Assembly (NCBI GenBank): GCA_030695415.1
Contig: JAUYQZ010000031.1
Coordinates: forward strand, 1-33,029
Direction of reading: 5' to 3'
Source of the DNA: Hylemonella sp.
GTDB taxonomy: Bacteria; Pseudomonadota; Gammaproteobacteria; Burkholderiales; Burkholderiaceae_C
Length of the DNA stretch: 33,029 nt
This document shows positions 24,123 to 31,168 of the stretch, one piece after another. Each line of letters begins with the position of its first letter. Within the stretch, counting starts at the first letter, position 1. Both the position numbers and the translations under genes were made by a program. The notes below the pieces were generated by a model. It made no database searches, was not told the origin of the DNA, and saw nothing but the letters and a program-made list of their open reading frames with translations.

Positions 24123-24782
24123 TCAACCGGGCTGGAGCCGCTCGGATTCGATGATGTCCTCGCCCGGCTGATCGCGCAGCACGCCGGCGATCAGGGCCCG
24201 GGCAATGCGCTCTGGCGTCACGGCCCGGTAGCGACGTGGAATCAGGGGGCGCAGGGCGCGGGCCACCATCAGGCCGATGCGTTCGCCCGGGCGCGACTCG
24301 GTGCGCTCGGCGTCGATCAGCGAGGGGCGCACCACGGTGTAGACCGGGTAAGCCAGGGCGCGGATGCCGGCCTCGGCCTCCGCCTTGGTGTGCAGGTAGA
24401 AATTGCCCTGCAGGCTGGCACCCAGCGAAGAGTTGAGCGCATAGCGGCTGGCACCGGCGGCGCGGGCCAGCCGGCCCGCCTGGATGGGCAGGTCGCGGTC
24501 GACTGCGGCAAAGGCGGCTTGCGAGCCGGCGGTCTTGATCGTCGTGCCCAGGGCACAGATGACGGCGTCCACCTGCCACCAGGGCGCATCGGGGGGCAGG
24601 GCGGTGAAGTCGAGTACCGGGTTGAGCAGCCTGGGGTGGGCGGGCAGGGGCCGACGTGTGGGGGCGACGACCTGGTGGATGAAAGGCTCGGCCAGCGCGG
24701 CGGCCAGGACCTCACGACCGACGGCGCCGGTGGCTCCGAGCAGCAACAGGCGCAGGGTGGATGTAGATGTAGGTGCGGTCAT
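24123..24782 (-). CDS. Atypical SDR / NAD(P)-binding Rossmann protein
   Basis: A 219-residue protein with the cofactor loop LLLLGATGAVG (Gly16, Gly19, Gly22) typical of atypical SDRs such as the YbjT/HTATIP2-like group. A YLHTK motif matches YxxxK, and ICALGTT and LNSSLGAS strands follow the expected Rossmann order. The substrate is unknown; members include quinone sensors and epimerase-like enzymes. The ATG at 24782 lies 7 bases after the stop of the PAS-LuxR gene, so the two are almost certainly cotranscribed. Confidence 0.85.
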   Translation of the reverse strand: MTAPTSTSTLRLLLLGATGAVGREVLAAALAEPFIHQVVAPTRRPLPAHPRLLNPVLDFTALPPDAPWWQVDAVICALGTTIKTAGSQAAFAAVDRDLPIQAGRLARAAGASRYALNSSLGASLQGNFYLHTKAEAEAGIRALAYPVYTVVRPSLIDAERTESRPGERIGLMVARALRPLIPRRYRAVTPERIARALIAGVLRDQPGEDIIESERLQPG

Positions 24783-24789
24783 GGCGGGA

Positions 24790-25344
24790 TCAGCCGGCGG
24801 TGAGCTTGTGCACCAGGTCGGCGGTGGTGCTGGCCCGGTACTTGCGCATCAGGCGGGCACGGTAGATCTCGACTGTACGGTAGCTGATGGCCAGGGCCTT
24901 GCCGATCTCCTTGGAGGTCAGGCCTTCGAGCAGGTGGGCGGCCACCTCGCGCTCGCGCGCGGTCAGTTCGGCCTTGACGGGGCGGCGTGCGCTGAGGTCT
25001 TCCAGGGTCCAGATGCCGGCGCCCAGCGGCTCGGCCGGGTCCAGCGCATGGCCGGTGACGTGGCACCAGAAGACCTCCCCCTTGAAACGCCCGTCGACCC
25101 GCTTCATGATGCGGTCATCGGCATATCTGCCCTGGCGGTTCATGATGGGGACGATGCGCGCGCCGATGCGCTCGAATTCTTCGGCGCTGGGGTAGAGGAC
25201 CTGGAAGGACTGGCCCACCAGTGCCTCGCGGCTGGCGCCGAACATCTCGCAGAGCTGGCGGTTGCAGTCCATGATGATGCGGTCGCGCGACAGCACCATG
25301 CCGATGGGGGCGTATTCGAAGGCGAGGCGGTAGTCGATGTCCAT
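24790..25344 (-). CDS. PAS-LuxR family transcriptional regulator
   Basis: The 184-residue protein has an N-terminal PAS domain (about 5-115: FEYAPIGMVLSRDRIIMDCN, GQSFQVLYPS) and a C-terminal LuxR/NarL helix-turn-helix (about 125-180: LTAREREVAAHLLEGLTSKEI...TVEIYRARLMRKY). There is no receiver domain, so it probably senses a ligand or redox state directly through PAS. It is divergent from the CoA-transferase operon, and the 89-base gap contains a near-perfect 22 bp palindrome that is a natural binding site for it. Regulation of the scoAB-like genes is inferred from this layout. The gene probably also starts the transcript of the downstream NAD(P)-binding protein. Confidence 0.92.
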   Translation of the reverse strand: MDIDYRLAFEYAPIGMVLSRDRIIMDCNRQLCEMFGASREALVGQSFQVLYPSAEEFERIGARIVPIMNRQGRYADDRIMKRVDGRFKGEVFWCHVTGHALDPAEPLGAGIWTLEDLSARRPVKAELTAREREVAAHLLEGLTSKEIGKALAISYRTVEIYRARLMRKYRASTTADLVHKLTAG

Positions 25345-25365
25345 AGGGGTCGGATTCTAGGCATA

Positions 25366-25387
25366 ACTACGTATCCGGATAAGTAGT
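25366..25387. promoter_or_regulatory. 22 bp near-perfect palindrome, likely PAS-LuxR operator
   Basis: The core TATCCGGATA (25372-25381) is a perfect palindrome. It is flanked by ACTAC (25366-25370) and GTAGT (25383-25387) with one mismatched pair (G25371/A25382), so 10 of 11 pairs match. A possible -10 TATGCT (25399-25404) for the CoA-transferase gene lies 11 bases downstream. The palindrome therefore covers the -35 position, as expected for an activator replacing a weak -35. It is 21 bases from the luxR start, allowing autoregulation. Confidence 0.65.
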
Positions 25388-25433
25388 ACGGTTACGGCTA
25401 TGCTGGTTCAGAGTTTTTAAAAAGGAGAACAGC

Positions 25434-26138
25434 GTGAACAAGGTGTACCCCAGTGCGGCGAAGGCCATTGAAGGCGTGGTTCGCGACGGCCAGTTGCTGG
25501 CCGTGGGCGGCTTCGGCCTGTGCGGCATCCCCGAGGCCCTGATCGACGCCGTGCGTGACGCCGGCATCAAGAACCTCACCGCCATTTCCAACAATGCGGG
25601 CGTGGACGATTTCGGCTTGGGCAAGCTGCTGCAGACCCGCCAGGTCAAGAAGATGATTTCCAGCTACGTGGGCGAGAACAAGGAGTTCGAGCGCCAGTAC
25701 CTGGCCGGTGAGCTGGAACTGGAGTTCACGCCCCAGGGCACGCTGGCCGAGAAGCTGCGCGCCGGTGGCGCGGGCATTCCGGCCTTCTTCACCAAAACCG
25801 GTGTCGGCACCATCGTGGCCGAGGGCAAGGAGCTGCGCGAGTTCGACGGTGAGACCTATGTGATGGAGCGCTCCCTGCTGCCCGATGTGGCGCTGATCAA
25901 GGCCGACATTGCCGACCGCTCGGGCAACCTGCGCTTCAACCTGACGGCGCGCAACTTCAACCCGGCCGCCGCCATGGCCGGCAAGATCTGCATCGTGGAG
26001 GTGGAGCGCATCGTCGCCACCGGCGAACTGGCGCCCGACGACGTGCACCTGCCGGGCATCTACGTGCACCGCATCGTGCACAACCCCACGCCCGAGAAGC
26101 GCATCGAGAAGCGCACCACCCGCGACCGTAAAGTTTGA
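25434..26138 (+). CDS. scoA: 3-oxoacid CoA-transferase subunit A
   Basis: The 234-residue alpha subunit of a class I CoA-transferase (succinyl-CoA:3-ketoacid type) has the expected N-terminal [20 protein letters not shown], the glycine-rich [12 protein letters not shown] and the [12 protein letters not shown] segments. With subunit B it transfers CoA from succinyl-CoA to acetoacetate or a related 3-oxoacid in ketone-body/PHB-derived acetoacetate use. A GTG start is supported by AAAGGAG 7 bases upstream. It is 11 bases ahead of subunit B and under the probable control of the divergent PAS-LuxR regulator. Exact acid specificity (acetoacetate versus 3-oxoadipate) cannot be fixed, but the sequence resembles ScoA more than PcaI. 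Confidence 0.93.
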   Translation: MNKVYPSAAKAIEGVVRDGQLLAVGGFGLCGIPEALIDAVRDAGIKNLTAISNNAGVDDFGLGKLLQTRQVKKMISSYVGENKEFERQYLAGELELEFTPQGTLAEKLRAGGAGIPAFFTKTGVGTIVAEGKELREFDGETYVMERSLLPDVALIKADIADRSGNLRFNLTARNFNPAAAMAGKICIVEVERIVATGELAPDDVHLPGIYVHRIVHNPTPEKRIEKRTTRDRKV

Positions 26139-26149
26139 GGAGAAAGAAC

Positions 26150-26788
26150 ATGCCCTGGACCCAGGAACAGATGGCCGCCCGTGCGGCGCAGGAGCTGCAG
26201 GACGGCTTCTATGTGAATCTCGGCATCGGCATCCCGACGCTGGTGGCCAATTTCGTGCCCGACCACGTCGAGGTGTGGCTGCAGAGCGAAAACGGCATGC
26301 TGGGCATCGGCCCCTTTCCCTACGAGGACGAGGTGGACGCCGACCTGATCAACGCCGGCAAGCAGACCGTCACCACCATCAAGGGCTCGGCCATCTTCGG
26401 CAGCCACGAGAGCTTTGCCATGATCCGCGGCGGCAAGATCAACCTGTCCATCCTGGGCGCCATGCAGGTCAGTGGCAAAGGCGACCTGGCCAACTGGATG
26501 ATCCCCGGCAAGATGGTCAAGGGCATGGGCGGTGCCATGGACCTGGTGGCGGGCGTGCCGCGCTGCATCGTGCTGATGGAGCATGTGGCGAAGAAGAAGG
26601 ACGGCACGGAAGACTTCAAGATCCTGCCCGAATGCACGCTCCCCCTGACCGGCAAGGCCGTGATCGACCGCATCATCACCGACCTCGGCGTGATGGACAT
26701 CACCCCGCAGGGCCTCAAGCTGGTGGAGCTGGCCCCCGGCGTGACGCGCGAGTTCATCCAGTCCAAGACCGGCGTGCCCCTGGTCTGA
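26150..26788 (+). CDS. scoB: 3-oxoacid CoA-transferase subunit B
   Basis: The 212-residue beta subunit carries the catalytic glutamate in SENGMLGIG, which forms the CoA-thioester intermediate, and the typical [15 protein letters not shown] and [10 protein letters not shown] motifs. The ATG at 26150 has GAGGAGAAAG just upstream, overlapping the subunit A stop region; an earlier TTG at 26135 is not needed. It pairs with subunit A to form the active enzyme. A strong intrinsic terminator follows 14 bases after the stop, closing a two-gene operon. Confidence 0.94.
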   Translation: MPWTQEQMAARAAQELQDGFYVNLGIGIPTLVANFVPDHVEVWLQSENGMLGIGPFPYEDEVDADLINAGKQTVTTIKGSAIFGSHESFAMIRGGKINLSILGAMQVSGKGDLANWMIPGKMVKGMGGAMDLVAGVPRCIVLMEHVAKKKDGTEDFKILPECTLPLTGKAVIDRIITDLGVMDITPQGLKLVELAPGVTREFIQSKTGVPLV

Positions 26789-26802
26789 GCGTCGACGGTT
26801 TG

Positions 26803-26829
26803 AAAAAAGGCCCCGCTGGGGCCTTTTTT
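26803..26829 (+). terminator. Intrinsic terminator of the CoA-transferase operon
   Basis: A-run, stem GGCCCC / GGGGCC with loop GCT, then a run of six T. It sits directly after the scoB stop. The symmetric A- and T-runs make it able to work in both directions. Confidence 0.93.
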
Positions 26830-26919
26830 CTTTCGGCTATGTGCGGTAACGCACAGAGCGGCAGTGGGTGGGGGCTCATGCTGGTTTGGTGCTCATGCGC
26901 ACATAGCAGGAGCAACACC

Positions 26920-26973
26920 ATGAAGACTAAGCCGCAAGCCAGCCGCCCGGAAGGCCAGGCCGTATGCGCTTGA
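26920..26973 (+). CDS. 17-residue leader ORF overlapping the next gene
   Basis: An ATG at 26920 with AGGAG (26908-26912) 7 bases upstream opens a 17-codon frame (MKTKPQASRPEGQAVCA) ending TGA at 26971-26973. The stop overlaps an ATG at 26973 (TGATG) that is in frame with the following small gene. The good ribosome site and the stop/start overlap suggest translational coupling. The peptide has no recognisable attenuation signature such as codon repeats. It may equally be chance. Confidence 0.4.
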   Translation: MKTKPQASRPEGQAVCA

Positions 26974-27278
26974 TGAACAGTTTCTGGGCCCTTCTGGGTC
27001 AGCGGGAGCCCGAGACGCCGGAGGCCGTGGTGGAGCGCGTGCGCGAGGCCATCGATGCGGTATTGCGGGAGCAGCTCGGCGAGGAGGGCTTCGCACTCAA
27101 GGTGCGGGTGTGCTTTGCGCGGGATATCGAGTGCCTGTGGTACCTGCGCCCGGAGATCATGAACGCCATTGCCAGCCAGCGCGGGGAAGCGGTGGCGAAG
27201 GCCTGCATGACCCGCTTGACCCTGCTGTTCAAGGGGCAGCATCCCGGCGCTGAGTCCTCACGCTTCAGTACGCTATAG
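26964..27278 (+). CDS. Conserved-looking small protein of unknown function
   Basis: A 104-residue (or 101 from ATG 26973) soluble protein with no signal peptide, starting MRLMNSFWALLGQREPE. It has a helical, charged first half (VVERVREAIDAVLREQLGEEG), a central FALKVRVCFARDIECLWYLRPEIM strand-helix and a final helix. I do not recognise the family. The ATG at 26964 has GGAAGG (26949-26954) 9 bases upstream; the ATG at 26973 is coupled to the leader ORF stop. Codon use is like its left-hand neighbours. The gene is convergent with the BLUF gene, and the 107-base gap contains only an imperfect CGCCTGC/GCAGGCG hairpin. Confidence 0.7.
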   Translation: MRLMNSFWALLGQREPETPEAVVERVREAIDAVLREQLGEEGFALKVRVCFARDIECLWYLRPEIMNAIASQRGEAVAKACMTRLTLLFKGQHPGAESSRFSTL

Positions 27279-27385
27279 GCGCGCTGGCCGGGCCTGTTGT
27301 TCACACGAGCAAGGCCTCTCCAAACGCCTGCCGGAGCCCAGGGAGCTGTTTGCGCCGCAGGCGCTGGAGTCTTGCAGGATCTGAA

Positions 27386-27808
27386 TCAGCCGATCCAGCG
27401 CACCCCGCCCTGCACGATTTCGTCGAAGAAGCCGCGCAGGGATGCCGGGCTCATGCCATAGGGATCGAACTGGGACTTGCCCGAATACTTCAGGAAGATG
27501 TCACGGTTCTCTGCGATCGATGAGATCAGACCCATGTTCCAGCTGCTGAAGCGGCGCGAGGCAATCTCGCCAAAATCCAGAATCGCTGGCGCGCTGTGGC
27601 GGCGATCGTTCAGGATGCGCAGGTACACCTTGTTGACTTCCTCTCGGTCGCCCTCGAGTTGCTGCAGGAAGATGCCGTTGGCCAGGCACAGCGCGCCCGT
27701 GACACCGACGGCCGCGTTATTGCGCTGCGAGGTCTGCAGGATGTCCTTGACGTCTGAGGGGCCGAGCGTCTGGCCGGAGTTGCTGGCGTAGGTCAGCTGA
27801 ACGAGCAT
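27386..27808 (-). CDS. Short BLUF-domain blue-light photoreceptor
   Basis: The 140-residue protein is essentially one BLUF domain plus a C-terminal helical cap of about 45 residues. The FAD-binding residues are at canonical positions: Tyr7, Asn31 and Gln49 (the same numbers as in YcgF), followed by LEG and the Trp90-x-Met92 pair in SSWNMGL. Blue light should therefore trigger the usual Tyr-Gln photocycle. No EAL, GGDEF or other output domain is fused, so signalling must go through a partner protein, as in PixD-type short BLUF proteins. The gene stands alone. No partner gene is adjacent, though c-di-GMP enzymes and the pel operon occur in the same window. Confidence 0.95.
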   Translation of the reverse strand: MLVQLTYASNSGQTLGPSDVKDILQTSQRNNAAVGVTGALCLANGIFLQQLEGDREEVNKVYLRILNDRRHSAPAILDFGEIASRRFSSWNMGLISSIAENRDIFLKYSGKSQFDPYGMSPASLRGFFDEIVQGGVRWIG

Positions 27809-27970
27809 GGGGTGTTCTCCATTGAGTGCGTGGCCCGATTATCCCGCGAGCGGATGACCTTCTGCTGTGAATGGTCGGTGAAATAGTTCACGGTTGCGCG
27901 CTGGTTTAGGGGCTCGGCGACCTCTGATGGGAATGTGAAACCCCTCCCGTGCATTTCATCGCTGCGCGAC

Positions 27971-28012
27971 CGTGGCTGCGCCACGTCCGAAACAGTCCCC
28001 CGGACTGTTTCG
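27971..28012. repeat. Two tandem hairpins between BLUF gene and tRNA terminator
   Basis: The first hairpin is CGTGGC-TGC-GCCACG (27971-27985). The second has exact 11-base arms CGAAACAGTCC (27988-27998) and GGACTGTTTCG (28002-28012) with a CCC loop. No U-tract follows either. They could be an intergenic palindromic repeat unit, a processing site or protein-binding sites. No gene is seen in the 277 bases between the BLUF start and the tRNA. Confidence 0.6.
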
Positions 28013-28053
28013 AGCGAACCAGTGGGTTTGATCCCTCATGAGTCCGCAGAATG

Positions 28054-28080
28054 AAAAACCGGCCGCAAGGGCCGGTTTTT
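28054..28080 (-). terminator. Intrinsic terminator of tRNA-Gly
   Basis: Stem CCGGCC / GGCCGG with a 5-base loop (GCAAG in the plus strand), flanked by A-run and T-run. It begins 5 bases past the tRNA 3' end in the minus direction. The symmetric A and T runs would also allow rightward termination. Confidence 0.88.
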
Positions 28081-28085
28081 TACTC

Positions 28086-28159
28086 TGGAGCGGGTGATGG
28101 GAATCGAACCCACGTATGCAGCTTGGGAAGCTGCCGTTCTGCCATTGAACTACACCCGC
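28086..28159 (-). tRNA. tRNA-Gly, anticodon CCC
   Basis: The reverse complement folds as a 74-base cloverleaf. The acceptor stem GCGGGTG pairs with the 3' CACCCGC, followed by encoded T-CCA. The D arm is GTTCAATGGCAGAAC. The anticodon stem is GCAGC/GCTGC with loop TTCCCAA, so the anticodon is CCC. The T arm is GTGGGTTCGATTCCCAT. It reads GGG glycine codons. It sits exactly at the point where codon preference of flanking genes changes. Confidence 0.97.
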
Positions 28160-28169
28160 GGCACGCAGA

Positions 28170-28175
28170 ATTGTA
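28170..28175 (-). promoter_or_regulatory. -10 element for tRNA-Gly
   Basis: TACAAT on the minus strand ends 10 bases before the tRNA 5' end. No good -35 is found; TGGATG (28192-28197) at 16 bases is the nearest and lies within the hairpin at 28184-28217. The spacing suits a stable-RNA promoter with a short leader. Confidence 0.45.
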
Positions 28176-28183
28176 CGCCGGAA

Positions 28184-28217
28184 CGGCAGCGCATCCAGCG
28201 ACCGCGGTGCGCTGCCG
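28184..28217 (-). terminator. Hairpin after the cupredoxin-like gene
   Basis: Exact 10-base arms CGGCAGCGCA (28184-28193) and TGCGCTGCCG (28208-28217) enclose 14 bases, starting 7 bases beyond the stop of the minus-strand gene. A competing stem GCGACC/GGTCGC (28198-28203 with 28219-28224) overlaps it. There is no U-tract, so terminator function is uncertain; it may separate that gene from tRNA-Gly transcription. Confidence 0.4.
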
Positions 28218-28223
28218 TGGTCG

Positions 28224-28679
28224 CTACTTCACTTCTATCGTCGCGCGCATGCCGCCGTCGGCGAGCTTCCTGGTCGACATCACGTCGTCGAACACGCCAG
28301 TGCGCACCGGCAGGAACCACCATTCGGTCGTGTGGCCAGCCGAAATTTCGATCCGGCGGATCGGGCCGTAGACTTCGGCCGTCACTTTGCCCGCTGCATC
28401 CAGTGCCACGACCTTGCGCGTGTAGACCATATCGGCAAGGCCTGCCGAACCGAAGTAGTAGGGCTGGGTGCCGGTGTTTTCGAGCCGCAGCTTGTACAGC
28501 TTGCCGGCCTCCAGCGTCAGTGAGTCGGGGGTGAAGCGGTGCTGGCCGTCGACGGTGCCCAGCTTCAGCGTGACGGTGATGGGCTCCTGTTTGGTCAGGT
28601 CGGCAGCCTGTGCGTGCAGCGAAGCGGCGAGGGCTGCCGTCAAGGCAATGCGAATGAAGCGATGGATGCTGTTCACCAC
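28224..28679 (-). CDS. Secreted cupredoxin-like protein lacking obvious copper ligands
   Basis: The 151-residue precursor has a signal peptide (about residues 1-26, ending AQA) and a beta-sandwich pattern like cupredoxins: HRFTPDSLTLEAGKLYKLRLENTGTQPYYFGS, then ISAGHTTEWWFLPVRTGVFDDV. The usual Cys-x(n)-His-x(n)-Met copper loop is missing, and the first-histidine position in the N-T-G-T-x-P-Y-Y motif is Tyr. Type 1 copper binding is therefore unlikely. The start is GTG (28679, or GTG 28676), with GGGAG about 10 bases upstream. It is divergent from the TonB receptor gene across 182 bases, which suggests a joint role in metal or ligand uptake. The function is otherwise unknown. Glutamate codons are 5 GAA to 2 GAG, unlike genes left of the tRNA. 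Confidence 0.78.
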   Translation of the reverse strand: MVNSIHRFIRIALTAALAASLHAQAADLTKQEPITVTLKLGTVDGQHRFTPDSLTLEAGKLYKLRLENTGTQPYYFGSAGLADMVYTRKVVALDAAGKVTAEVYGPIRRIEISAGHTTEWWFLPVRTGVFDDVMSTRKLADGGMRATIEVK

Positions 28680-28861
28680 AAGTCTCCCGAGTGTCTATAC
28701 AGGCGCATGCGACCGCGCCGGAAAGGTTTTGTTGCGTAAAAGCCGCACTTCACGCCGGTCGGGAATCTCTCCCTACGGCCACGCGGCGTGTCTCTCTATA
28801 TTGCGCCCGGCGTCAAATTCATTAGAGCACGAATAGTTCATTGTCCAACCGAGGAGCTCCC

Positions 28862-31060
28862 ATGCACAAGCCCACGCTGCTCGCAGCAGCTATTACCGGC
28901 TGTTTCATCCTTCCGTCGGCAGCTTTCGCGCAGTCCACTGCACCGAAAACCGGCGAAGTCGATACGGTCACCGTTCGCGGCAGCATCCTGCCCTACAAAC
29001 TCGAACACATTCCGGGCTCCACCTCGGTGCTCGACACCGAACAGCTGGAAGCCCAGCGTCCGTTCTCGATCAAGGAAGCGCTGCGCACCGTGCCGGGCGT
29101 ACATGTGGTCGATGAGGATTCCTTCGGTCTGGGTCTGAACATCGGCATCCGCGGTCTGAACCCGCGCCGTACCTCGCGCACGCTTTTGCTGGAAGACGGC
29201 ATGCCGCTGTTCCTCGCGCCTTACGGCGATCCGTCGGCACATTACTCGACGCCGATCGATCGCGTGGAACGCATCGAGGTGGTGAAGGGTTCGGGCCAGG
29301 TGCTCTACGGCCCGCAGACCATCGGCGGCATGATCAACTTCGTCACCAAGCCGATTCCGAAGAAGGGTGTGGCCGGCAGCGTCAGCGCGACCTGGGGCAA
29401 CAACGACTACCAGGGGCTGCACGCCAATGTCGGTGTGGGTGGCGAAATGGGTGGCGTCATGCTCGACGTCATCGAAAAGAAGGGGGACGGTGTCCGCAAG
29501 AACCACGACTTCGACGTGTTCGAAGTCAGCATGAAGGGCCAGTTGAACATCAACCGGGATCACACGCTGATCGGCAAGATCGGTCATTACAAGGAAGATT
29601 CGCACATCACCGAAACAGGTCTCGGGTCAGTCGAGTACGCGGAAGACAAGTTCCAGGCACCGACCGGCCGCAACGACCGTTTCCTGCACGAGCGCAACAG
29701 CCTGCAGCTGCAGCACATTTTTCAGATCAACGATGCGGCAAAGCTGAGCACTCAGGCCTATTACGTCGACGCTGACCGTGCTTCGTTCCGCCAGATCAGC
29801 GATCCAGGCCAGAATGCCGGCCGGTCGCGACTCGATCAATGTGACCCCACCAGCCTTCGAAACAACCTGGCCAATGCCGATCAGTGCGGAGGCAGGTGGC
29901 GCCCGCGCGACTACCGCTACTGGGGCATCGAGCCGCGCCTCGACTTCAAGCACAACACCTTCGGCATCGCCAGTGATGCGGTGATCGGCTTCCGTTATCA
30001 CGAGGAAGACATCAAGCGTAACCAGTTCCGCGACACTGATCCGCGCATCCAGAACTTGAGTTTCACCCGGTCCCTGATAGGCCAGAACGGAACCGTAGGC
30101 CATCGTGAGCAGATCGACATCACCGTCGAAGCCAAGTCCTACTATGTGCAGAACACCTTCTACGTCGGTGATTTCTCCATCACGCCGGGCGTGCGCTACG
30201 AAGACCTGAAGATCAAGACCGATGTGCGCCGTGCCGAAGGCCAACCGCAGGACAACCCTGAGTCCTTCCTGAACAACAATCAGTCCAAGGTGCTGCCGGG
30301 CTTTGGCATCGCCTGGAATGGCATACAGAACACGACGGTGTTCGCCGGTGTGCACAAGGGTTTCGCGCCGCCGCGCCCGGATCGCGACATCGTCGCCCCG
30401 GGCGGTGCAAATACCGCCAATGTGAACAAGACGCGACCGGAAGAAAGTACGAATTGGGAGCTTGGCCTGCGCTCGTCCTACTTCAAGGGCATCAGTCTGC
30501 AGTCGACGCTGTTCTACACCGACTTTGACCAGATCGTCATTGAGGATAACGGACGCTTCTTCAACGGTGGCAAATCCGAGCAGACAGGTCTGGAGGTGGC
30601 AGGTCGCATTGACTTCGGCCAGTTGTACAACTCGACCCACAACATTTACCTGACTGGGTCCTGGACGAATCTGTTTTCGGCCAAGTTCAAGCGGGACGTC
30701 GCGGAAGAAAATATCGTGAGCGGCAACCGCTTGCCTTATGCGCCCAAGCATCTGCTGTCGGTCGCCGTCGGTTATCAGAACCCGCACGGCTTCGATGCCC
30801 GCCTCGGTGCCGATCGCGTCAGCGAACAGTTTGCCGACGGAGAAAACACGCGGGTTGAAAACCTGACCGGCCAGGAGGGCACCATCCCGTCCTACACGGT
30901 GTTCAACGCGACAATGAACTTCCGTCCGCAAGGCTCGAAAACCAGCTATTTCCTGAGCGCCTACAATCTGACCGACCGCGAATATCTGGTCAGCCGGGTC
31001 GATGGCAAGTTCGCCGGCCGCGCACGTCAGGTGATCGCCGGCATCCGCTACGCGTTCTGA
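28862..31060 (+). CDS. TonB-dependent outer-membrane receptor, FecA-like
   Basis: The 732-residue precursor has a signal peptide (ends SAAFA, about residue 23), a possible TonB box (VDTVTVRG) and a plug domain with the typical VPGVHVVDED...NIGIRGLNPRR and RIEVVKGSGQVLYGPQTIGGMINFVTK motifs. A C-terminal 22-strand barrel ends in the terminal phenylalanine IRYAF. The sequence is closest to the FecA/ferric-siderophore group, but the ligand is not established. No FecIR regulators, ABC transporter or clear Fur box was seen. The ATG at 28862 has GAGGAG 5 bases upstream. It is divergent from the cupredoxin-like gene and followed by a strong terminator. Confidence 0.93.
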   Translation: MHKPTLLAAAITGCFILPSAAFAQSTAPKTGEVDTVTVRGSILPYKLEHIPGSTSVLDTEQLEAQRPFSIKEALRTVPGVHVVDEDSFGLGLNIGIRGLNPRRTSRTLLLEDGMPLFLAPYGDPSAHYSTPIDRVERIEVVKGSGQVLYGPQTIGGMINFVTKPIPKKGVAGSVSATWGNNDYQGLHANVGVGGEMGGVMLDVIEKKGDGVRKNHDFDVFEVSMKGQLNINRDHTLIGKIGHYKEDSHITETGLGSVEYAEDKFQAPTGRNDRFLHERNSLQLQHIFQINDAAKLSTQAYYVDADRASFRQISDPGQNAGRSRLDQCDPTSLRNNLANADQCGGRWRPRDYRYWGIEPRLDFKHNTFGIASDAVIGFRYHEEDIKRNQFRDTDPRIQNLSFTRSLIGQNGTVGHREQIDITVEAKSYYVQNTFYVGDFSITPGVRYEDLKIKTDVRRAEGQPQDNPESFLNNNQSKVLPGFGIAWNGIQNTTVFAGVHKGFAPPRPDRDIVAPGGANTANVNKTRPEESTNWELGLRSSYFKGISLQSTLFYTDFDQIVIEDNGRFFNGGKSEQTGLEVAGRIDFGQLYNSTHNIYLTGSWTNLFSAKFKRDVAEENIVSGNRLPYAPKHLLSVAVGYQNPHGFDARLGADRVSEQFADGENTRVENLTGQEGTIPSYTVFNATMNFRPQGSKTSYFLSAYNLTDREYLVSRVDGKFAGRARQVIAGIRYAF

Positions 31061-31080
31061 TCGCGTTCTTCCGGTAAGGG

Positions 31081-31106
31081 GGCCACTCTGCGGAGTGGCC
31101 TTTTTT
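31081..31106 (+). terminator. Intrinsic terminator after the TonB receptor gene
   Basis: Stem GGCCACTC / GAGTGGCC with loop TGCG, followed directly by six T. It lies 20 bases after the receptor stop. Confidence 0.93.
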
Positions 31107-31168
31107 GTTTGGCGGGCGCGGCGGACGAGCCTGGCCATTCGCTGTAGACTTCAAAGGTGACTTCCCAC

